Part shown: piece by piece, positions 58,140 to 64,000 of the stretch
How positions within the stretch are numbered: the stretch's first letter is position 1
Layout of the letters: each line of letters begins with the position of its first letter
From: Paraburkholderia antibiotica
Lineage (GTDB): Bacteria; Pseudomonadota; Gammaproteobacteria; Burkholderiales; Burkholderiaceae
Reading direction: 5' to 3'
DNA: 64,000 nt
Assembly (NCBI RefSeq): GCF_012927125.1
Contig: NZ_JABBFZ010000003.1
Location: 452,270-516,269 of the forward strand
The notes under the pieces: generated by a model
What the model was told of the DNA's origin: nothing
What the model saw: the letters and a program-made list of their open reading frames with translations, nothing else
Database searches by the model: none
Made by a program: the position numbers and the translations under genes

Positions 58140-60911
58140 ATGAACTCAGCAGAGAAGGCGGCTTCTGTCGCCAACGCAGCGCCGTGGCACGCGCTACCGG
58201 CCGACGAGATCGAGCGGCAGCTCAACGTCGATCCCGCGCAGGGCCTCGATGCGGCAGACGCGACCAGGCGACTCGGCACCTATGGGCCGAACCGTCTGCC
58301 GCAAGGCAAGAAGAAGGGGCCGATTGCACGCTTTCTCGCACAGCTGAACAACATCCTCATCTACGTGCTGATCGCGGCCGGTTTCATCAAGTTCATGCTG
58401 GGCCTGTGGCTCGACGGCTCGGTGATTCTGGCGGTCGTCATCCTCAACTCGCTGCTCGGCTTCCTGCAGGAAGGCCGCGCCGAAAAAGCGCTCGATTCGA
58501 TTCGCAACATGCTGTCCGCCGAGGCGCGCGTGCTGCGTGGCGGCGCGGTGCGGTTGATTCCCGCCGAAGAGCTCGTGCCCGGCGACATCGTGCTGCTGGA
58601 ATCGGGCGACCGCATTCCGGCGGACCTGCGTCTCGTCGATACGAAGAATCTGCGCACCGAGGAAGCGGCGCTCACCGGCGAGTCCGTGCCCGCCGAAAAA
58701 AATTCCGCGCTGGTCGAGGAGAAAGCCACGGTCGGCGATCGCGAGAACATCGCGTTTTGCGGCACGATGGTTTTGTCGGGGCGCGCGAGCGGCATCGTCG
58801 TTGCGACCGGCAGCCAGACCGAACTCGGCCGCATCAACCAGATGCTCGCCGAGGTTAGCGTGCTCGAAACGCCGCTGCTGCGCCAGATCAAGACCTTTGG
58901 CTACGTGATCACGATCGTCATCGCGTGTGTCAGTGTGCTGCTGTTCTCGTGGGGCCACTGGCTCGGGCACATGACGTTCGTGCAGCTGTTCCAGGCGATC
59001 GTCGGGATCGCGGTGTCGGTGATTCCGGAGGGGCTGCCGGCACTCATCACGATCACGCTCGCGATCGGCGTGCAGCGCATGGCTCAGCGCAACGCGATCA
59101 TCCGCCGTCTGCCGGCGGTCGAAACGCTGGGCGCCGTGTCGCGCATCTGCTCGGACAAGACCGGCACGCTGACGCTGATGGAGATGATGGTGACGTCCGT
59201 CGTGACGGCGGAGGCGGCTTACGACGTCACCGGCGACGGCTACGCGCTCGAAGGCGAAGTCAAGGCCGACGGCAAGCCGCTCGGCGCGGTGTCGGACGTG
59301 CTCAGGCGGATGGGGCACGTGTCGGTGTTGTGCAACGACGCCGAGCTTTTCGAGGAAGAGGGCAAGTGGAAGGTGGAGGGCGACCCCACCGAAGGCGCGC
59401 TGTATCCGTTCGCCGCCAAGCTGGGGATTGACCGTGCCGCCGAGGCTGTCGCCGCGCCGCGCATCGATGGGATTCCGTTCGAGTCCGAGCACAAGTTCAT
59501 GGCGACGCTGAACCGCGCGGCCGATGGCGAGATGCTGCTCGTCAAGGGTGCGCCGGAAGTGATCCTCGATCACTGCGACCGGCAGCAGACCGCGCAAGGT
59601 CCGGCGCCGCTCGATCGTAGCTATTTCGCGCGCGAGGGCGACCGGCTCGCCGCGCAGGGCGAGCGCGTGCTGGGGCTCGCGTGGCTGCCGAACCCGGCGC
59701 TGCGTGCGGGCGGTAGCCTCGGGCCCGAGGACCTGCCGCGTAGTCTCGTGCTGCTCGGCCTCGTCGGTCTGATGGACCCGCCGCGCAAGGAGGCGATCGA
59801 GGCGGTGCGCGAGTGTCACGACGGCGGTATCCGCGTGACGATGATCACCGGCGATCACAAGATCACGGCGGCGGCGATCGCGCGCATGCTCGGTATCGGC
59901 GATGGCACGACGGCGGTGTCGGGTACCGAGATCGAGGCGATGAACGATGCGGCGCTGCAGGAGTGCGTGCGCGACGTCGACGTGTTCGCGCGCGCGAGTC
60001 CCGAGCACAAGCTGCGGCTCGTCAAGGCGATCCAGGCCAACCGCCAGGTCGTCGCGATGACGGGCGACGGCGTCAACGATGCGCCCGCGCTGAAGAAGGC
60101 GGACATCGGCGTGGCGATGGGCATCAAGGGCACCGAGGTGACGAAGGAGGCCGCGGGGATGATCCTCGTCGACGACAATTTCGCGTCGATCTCGGCGGCG
60201 GTGAAGGAAGGGCGCACGGTCTACAACAACATCGAGAAAGCGATGCTGTTCCTGCTGCCGACCAACGTCGCCCAGGGCGCGGTGATCGCGGTGGCGATCC
60301 TGTTCGCCTTCACGCTGCCGATCACCGCGCCGCAGATCCTGTGGGTGAACATGATCACGTCGGTCGCGCTCGGCCTGACCATTTCGTTCGAGCCTCACGA
60401 AGCCGACGTGATGCAGCGGCCTCCACGTGCGGTCGACCGGCCGATCGTCACGCGCTTCGGCATCTGGCGCATTCTGTTCGTCGGCGCGGCGCTCGTGCTC
60501 TATACGCTATCGACGTTCTTCTGGATGAAGTCGCACGGCGCGTCGGATCAGATGGCGCGCACGGCGGCCGTCAACGCGATCACGCTCGGGCAGGTGGTCT
60601 ATCTTTTCAACATCCGCTATCTGCTCGATTCGTCGCTGTCGCTGCGTGCGCATCTGGGCAACCGCTTTCTCTGGTACGGGATTGCCGGCGTCTTTGTGTT
60701 GCAGATGCTGTTCACCTACACGTTGCCGTTTCATGCCATCTTCGATACCGAAGCGTTGCCGTGGGCGGCGTGGGTGTGGCTCGTCGGTGGGGCGATTCTG
60801 CTTTTCTTCGTCGTGGAGATCGAGAAGCTCGTTATTCGCTGCGTGCCCGCGTTGAAGGCGGCGGTGACGTCGCAGACGGGCGCGGGGGTGGGGGATGAGG
60901 TGGTGAGGTGA
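58140..60911 (+). CDS. cation-transporting P-type ATPase (Ca2+-type, P-IIA)
   Basis: Inner-membrane ion pump of 923 residues. N-terminal cation ATPase domain (DEIERQLNVDPAQGLDAADA), actuator loop TGES near 179, helix 4 ion site VIPEGLPALITI, phosphorylated aspartate D339 in CSDKTGTLT, ATP-binding KGAPEVIL, hinge MTGDGVNDAPALKKADIGVAM, and a C-terminal four-helix domain typical of SERCA/PMR1 pumps. The residue after DKTGTLT that is usually N (DKTGTLTxNxM) is M here (DKTGTLTLMEM). ATG 58140 chosen because it follows GACGAGG; the frame is open 44 codons upstream with Cys-rich non-homologous sequence. Substrate Ca2+ or Mn2+ is likely, not proven. Confidence 0.92.
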   Translation: MNSAEKAASVANAAPWHALPADEIERQLNVDPAQGLDAADATRRLGTYGPNRLPQGKKKGPIARFLAQLNNILIYVLIAAGFIKFMLGLWLDGSVILAVVILNSLLGFLQEGRAEKALDSIRNMLSAEARVLRGGAVRLIPAEELVPGDIVLLESGDRIPADLRLVDTKNLRTEEAALTGESVPAEKNSALVEEKATVGDRENIAFCGTMVLSGRASGIVVATGSQTELGRINQMLAEVSVLETPLLRQIKTFGYVITIVIACVSVLLFSWGHWLGHMTFVQLFQAIVGIAVSVIPEGLPALITITLAIGVQRMAQRNAIIRRLPAVETLGAVSRICSDKTGTLTLMEMMVTSVVTAEAAYDVTGDGYALEGEVKADGKPLGAVSDVLRRMGHVSVLCNDAELFEEEGKWKVEGDPTEGALYPFAAKLGIDRAAEAVAAPRIDGIPFESEHKFMATLNRAADGEMLLVKGAPEVILDHCDRQQTAQGPAPLDRSYFAREGDRLAAQGERVLGLAWLPNPALRAGGSLGPEDLPRSLVLLGLVGLMDPPRKEAIEAVRECHDGGIRVTMITGDHKITAAAIARMLGIGDGTTAVSGTEIEAMNDAALQECVRDVDVFARASPEHKLRLVKAIQANRQVVAMTGDGVNDAPALKKADIGVAMGIKGTEVTKEAAGMILVDDNFASISAAVKEGRTVYNNIEKAMLFLLPTNVAQGAVIAVAILFAFTLPITAPQILWVNMITSVALGLTISFEPHEADVMQRPPRAVDRPIVTRFGIWRILFVGAALVLYTLSTFFWMKSHGASDQMARTAAVNAITLGQVVYLFNIRYLLDSSLSLRAHLGNRFLWYGIAGVFVLQMLFTYTLPFHAIFDTEALPWAAWVWLVGGAILLFFVVEIEKLVIRCVPALKAAVTSQTGAGVGDEVVR

Positions 60912-61635
60912 GGGGGCTGAGGGTGCTTGGGGCGAGGCGGCGTTGTTCGAGTTCTTCTGGTCTCAAATAGACCCGATCGATTTCAATGCTGCGCAGGTCG
61001 CGCGGATTTTGCAGGCTTCGAAATTCTGGGCCGTCGTGCTGGTATTCCCCTCTATAGGTCAGCGTGACATACACATCGTATGGAGAGTCAGGCCGCAATG
61101 GTTGGCGATAGACGAAATCAACGATATCGGGATCGCCTCCGATGAGGACACCCCGAGGCGCGAAATAAGAACCGCGCTCGACGCGCACTCCGTCGATCGA
61201 TTCTCCCCGGACGACGCGATGCAGATTCAGCCTGACCTCGTAGCTTTCTTTCGGGATATCGGTTGTCGTCAGGCTATCGATATCGATCAGGGCCGTCTTG
61301 ATACTGGGCTGTCCATCTACTGGGTACAACCTGTCGAACATGAATTTTATCGACACGTTATTGCCGAGAAAGTAGGTGTAGTCGACAGTATTAACTCCCG
61401 GTGTGTCGTATTTCTTTGGTTTTCCGAATTGCTCGACTATGTCGTCGAATGAACGCGTACCTGATGCCCAAGCCAACGCGGCTTCGAAGAACGGAAACAG
61501 TTGCTCCTGCTCCTGAGTTGACATGGATTTCGGAACGTCCTCCATGTCACTGCCCTCTGCTTGAGACAAGGTGGTCTTCGCCTGAGGACTCAGGGTGCTC
61601 ATGAGCAAAAGCATAAGGAGCAGTGCAAAACGCAT
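60832..61635 (-). CDS. secreted protein downstream of vgrG (candidate T6SS accessory or immunity protein)
   Basis: 267-residue protein of no family I recognise. A signal peptide is clear: MRFALLLMLLLMSTLSPQA with cleavage near residue 20. The mature part is acidic and strand-rich (VDYTYFLGNNVSIKFMFDRL, DSPYDVYVTLTYRGEYQH) with no membrane segment, so it should sit in the periplasm. It follows vgrG by 107 bases on the same strand, the usual place for effector/immunity or accessory genes. The last 27 or so residues are Pro/Ser-rich and run antisense over the 3' end of the ATPase gene (80 bases overlap), suggesting loss of an earlier stop. Codon use is visibly less GC-rich than in neighbours. 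Confidence 0.7.
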   Translation of the reverse strand: MRFALLLMLLLMSTLSPQAKTTLSQAEGSDMEDVPKSMSTQEQEQLFPFFEAALAWASGTRSFDDIVEQFGKPKKYDTPGVNTVDYTYFLGNNVSIKFMFDRLYPVDGQPSIKTALIDIDSLTTTDIPKESYEVRLNLHRVVRGESIDGVRVERGSYFAPRGVLIGGDPDIVDFVYRQPLRPDSPYDVYVTLTYRGEYQHDGPEFRSLQNPRDLRSIEIDRVYLRPEELEQRRLAPSTLSPLTSPPHPPPPRPSATSPPPSTRARSE

Positions 61636-61742
61636 TCCCCAGCGCTCTGCTGAGCAGAGCGCATAGGTTGGAATTCGACCTGCGCTGGTGAGGCCGGTTT
61701 GATTAATCGCCACGATATGGCTGCACAACCTTGTGCGTACGT

Positions 61743-64000
61743 CTAACGGGCATTGGGCGAATGTTCCTGATCAGATGACTGGTCCATGTTTCGGGTCAAT
61801 ATCGATCGGTGTATCGAGGCGACCGTGCCATCTGCGCGCAACAAGGTGACGGATGCCATTTGCGTGTTATCGCTCATCGCAATAGATGTTTCTCCGAGTT
61901 CATTGCTGGTTCCTTTGATCACCTGTCCATCCGACAGTGTGATCTGGTAGCGCTGGTTCGGCATGATCCATCCTGAGATGTGCTCTACAAGCACGAAATG
62001 CTCCGCCACCTTCGCCTGCGTAACATCCGTCATGGGCATGACGAGCGGCATCGCGACTGGCTCGACCTCCCGATGACTCGCCGCATGCACGAGATGCTCG
62101 CCCTCGGTATAGACCCGATATCCCTGCGCATCGATCACCACTCTCGTGCCGCCCGCCTGAAACACGATCTCCCGGCTCGCCATCAGATTGATCGAACCGT
62201 CCCGGCTGATGATGTTCACGACACGCTGCGCAATGAGCTCGACGTCGTCGCGTTGCGCTTCGATCTGTACCTTGCCCGACGCTGCCTTCAGCCGGATGCC
62301 GAGGTTCTGCGCGAACACCCGCACGCCATCGACCGCCGACGCGAGCAGCGCTTTCACCGCCGCGACGCTGACGTGTCCTCCAGCGGTCAGCGCGATATGT
62401 TCGCCACTCGCGACGTGCGCACTCTCCGCTGCAGTCAGACCGATTCCAGCCGCGCTCGCGAGCACCATGTCCGGCCTGCGCAACTCCGGAAAGGGCCGCT
62501 CCGCACTCGCCACGCCCCCACGTATCGCGTCGTTCTGCGCGTCGATCGCCTTCGACACATCGCGCTGATCCGTCCGCGCTTCCTGCGCTTCGTGCTGTCG
62601 CGCGAGACCCGCGACGCGTTCATGGATATCGCGCGCCTGGCTTAGCCGCGCCACCGTCTCGCCCATGTCCTTCGCGGGCGCGCTCGCGCCTTCACGTGTC
62701 TCAGTCGTAATCAGCATGCCCTGGCCGGCGCGCGCGACACCCCATGCCTCGGTTGCCAGTTCCCAGCCGATGCCGCGCGCCTGCTGACGCCCCGCCTCGC
62801 GCACAATGCGCGTGTTGTAGCCGAGTACGAGGCGCGACTGCGCGTGATCGCTGGCGAGTTGTGTCTGCAGCTGGCCCGGTGTGTCGTCGAGCACAAGGTG
62901 ACTGGAGCGACTGCCGGCGAGATCGCGACTGAGCATGCCCGACAGCGCCTGGTTATCCGGCAGCTTCCACGGCGGCTGATTCCACGCGTTGACCATCCGG
63001 TCCGATACGTACGGCCTGTCCGGATCGCCCTCGTGATAGCCGATCGTGACCTCCTGACCGGTGCGCGGCAGCCAGATCGCACCGAACCCGTTGCCCTGCC
63101 ATGGCGAGGACACACGTAGCCAGCAGCTCGCGTGTTCGTCTTTTGCGCTCTCGCGGTCCCACACGAAGCGGACTTTCACGCGTGCATAACCGTCGACCCA
63201 GAGTGGCTGGTTCGACGGCCCCACCACGATCGCCGTTTCGCTCGCGCAGTGTGGCTTCTTCTTCGGTCTGTTCCGGAAGAACGTATTGGCTGGTTGCAGC
63301 ACGAAATCGGTTATGCAATCGCGTGAGTTATCGTCATCGTCATCGCGCGCATCGGGAGAGGGCCGCTCTGTGCTCTGCGCGGCATTGCGGATATCGAGCG
63401 TCGTCGACACGACCAGATACTCCGCATTGATTTCCCGCTGTGGATGTTCTTCGAGCCAGAACGTCCGCCCCGTCGTCAGTGCGCGCAGATTGCCGCGGCC
63501 CTTCAGGCGCAGCCCCCGGCAGCGCATCGCATCGACGCGCACACTCGCGAGGTGCCGGGCTTCATCCTCGTAATTGTTTCGTTCACCGGACAATCCGCCG
63601 GCGCCGGCCAGCGGCTGAGCATACTCGCCCCATCCACGCTGTCCGATGTCGTCGTGCGCACTGTCGCTGTAGCTCGCGAATTCGCCCTCGAGCGATGCGC
63701 CCGGACGCGTGTAGTCGTAATCGGCGAGACTGACCTTGCCTGTCGTGATCCGGCGCGACACCCCGAGCCGGTAGATGTGCTCTTCATCGACATGACGGCT
63801 TTCGGGCGCGCGATAGCGCAGGCGGTCGTACGCATGGTCTTGCTGCCTGTGCGAGGCGGGCGAATCGCACAGTACAAGCGTCATGCCGTCGAACAGGTAG
63901 TAGAGCCCCCATTCCCGCCAGATGCGCGTGAGGAAATCGAAGTCGGACTCCCACATTTGCCGCACGTAGTCGCGCTTCGGGTAGCCGTTCCCGAAGTCAG
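61743..64000 (-). CDS. vgrG: type VI secretion system spike protein VgrG, 5' end outside window
   Basis: Tip of the T6SS tube, 751 residues visible, frame still open at the window edge (DFGNGYPKRDYVRQMWESDF at the visible start). The first 200 visible residues are the gp27-like base. Around 255-330 is the gp5 OB-fold (GYARVKVRFVWDRE, WLRVSSPWQGNGFGAIWLPR, GQEVTIGYHEGDPDRPYV). A DUF2345 segment follows (about 500-640, HIALTAGGHVSVAAVKALLA), and the last 90 residues are a transthyretin-like tail (SGWIMPNQRYQITLSDGQVI) of the kind that binds cargo effectors. No catalytic effector domain is seen, so it likely carries a separate cargo. Confidence 0.93.
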   Translation of the reverse strand, partial: DFGNGYPKRDYVRQMWESDFDFLTRIWREWGLYYLFDGMTLVLCDSPASHRQQDHAYDRLRYRAPESRHVDEEHIYRLGVSRRITTGKVSLADYDYTRPGASLEGEFASYSDSAHDDIGQRGWGEYAQPLAGAGGLSGERNNYEDEARHLASVRVDAMRCRGLRLKGRGNLRALTTGRTFWLEEHPQREINAEYLVVSTTLDIRNAAQSTERPSPDARDDDDDNSRDCITDFVLQPANTFFRNRPKKKPHCASETAIVVGPSNQPLWVDGYARVKVRFVWDRESAKDEHASCWLRVSSPWQGNGFGAIWLPRTGQEVTIGYHEGDPDRPYVSDRMVNAWNQPPWKLPDNQALSGMLSRDLAGSRSSHLVLDDTPGQLQTQLASDHAQSRLVLGYNTRIVREAGRQQARGIGWELATEAWGVARAGQGMLITTETREGASAPAKDMGETVARLSQARDIHERVAGLARQHEAQEARTDQRDVSKAIDAQNDAIRGGVASAERPFPELRRPDMVLASAAGIGLTAAESAHVASGEHIALTAGGHVSVAAVKALLASAVDGVRVFAQNLGIRLKAASGKVQIEAQRDDVELIAQRVVNIISRDGSINLMASREIVFQAGGTRVVIDAQGYRVYTEGEHLVHAASHREVEPVAMPLVMPMTDVTQAKVAEHFVLVEHISGWIMPNQRYQITLSDGQVIKGTSNELGETSIAMSDNTQMASVTLLRADGTVASIHRSILTRNMDQSSDQEHSPNAR

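Overview
The window is GC-rich chromosomal DNA of a beta-proteobacterium of the family Burkholderiaceae, most likely Paraburkholderia, Burkholderia or Caballeronia. The call rests on family content and architecture: a glucokinase fused to an RpiR/HexR regulator, a HemD-HemX fusion followed by hemY, a Gram-negative porin of the Burkholderia type, a phosphoenolpyruvate carboxylase with a long Ala/Lys-rich N-terminus, and a VgrG at the right edge. No species call is possible from the sequence alone. No insertion sequence, prophage, CRISPR array or rRNA was found.

Layout. 1-3.2 kb: the 3' part of an Orn/Lys/Arg decarboxylase, an LprI-like secreted protein and a bestrophin-family channel. 3.3-12.8 kb: a glucose module made of zwf-pgl-glk/hexR on the minus strand, divergent from a four-gene glucose-type ABC importer on the plus strand. 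Between them lies a near-perfect HexR-like palindrome that overlaps promoters facing both ways. 12.8-17 kb: a LysR regulator, an unrecognised 382-residue protein, a glutathione S-transferase, a short tandem-repeat tract and an Smr-domain protein. 17.2-27.5 kb: trxB, then ftsK-lolA, a small less GC-rich interval with two small proteins and an NCS1 permease, then rarA-serS and a tRNA-Ser(CGA) gene just behind serS. 27.7-35 kb: a chemoreceptor divergent from a molybdenum hydroxylase operon (2Fe-2S subunit, Tat-exported molybdopterin subunit, monohaem cytochrome c, porin, AraC regulator). 35.4-39.3 kb: map, a GNAT acetyltransferase and minCDE. 39.8-46.7 kb: tiny envelope proteins, a ClC transporter, waaC, an MFS (MHS-type) symporter and a TonB-C-like lipoprotein. 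46.7-57.9 kb: a candidate small RNA, argH, an XRE/MmyB-like regulator, ppc, and divergently hemC-hemDX-hemY. 58-64 kb: a P-type (Ca2+-type) ATPase, a putative secreted T6SS partner protein and a VgrG cut by the window end.

How parts fit. GtsABCD imports glucose, the fused glucokinase phosphorylates it, and Zwf and Pgl convert glucose-6-phosphate to 6-phosphogluconate, the entry to the Entner-Doudoroff route. The HexR-like half of the glucokinase is the obvious candidate to bind the palindrome, so one polypeptide would be both enzyme and regulator of its own pathway. The hem genes form a tightly packed tetrapyrrole operon. The ior-type operon looks like a periplasmic hydroxylase feeding electrons to a c-type cytochrome. 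Most of the rest is housekeeping: division (FtsK, MinCDE), lipoprotein sorting (LolA), replication repair (RarA) and translation (SerS, tRNA-Ser, Map).

The most novel-looking items are the glucose operator/fusion circuit, a compact sRNA candidate near 46.92 kb, an 8-to-9-bp stepwise tandem repeat at 16.0 kb, the orphan 382-residue protein, a regulated-looking promoter for a 75-residue protein at 22.4 kb, and the VgrG-linked secreted protein whose C-terminus is antisense to the neighbouring ATPase gene.
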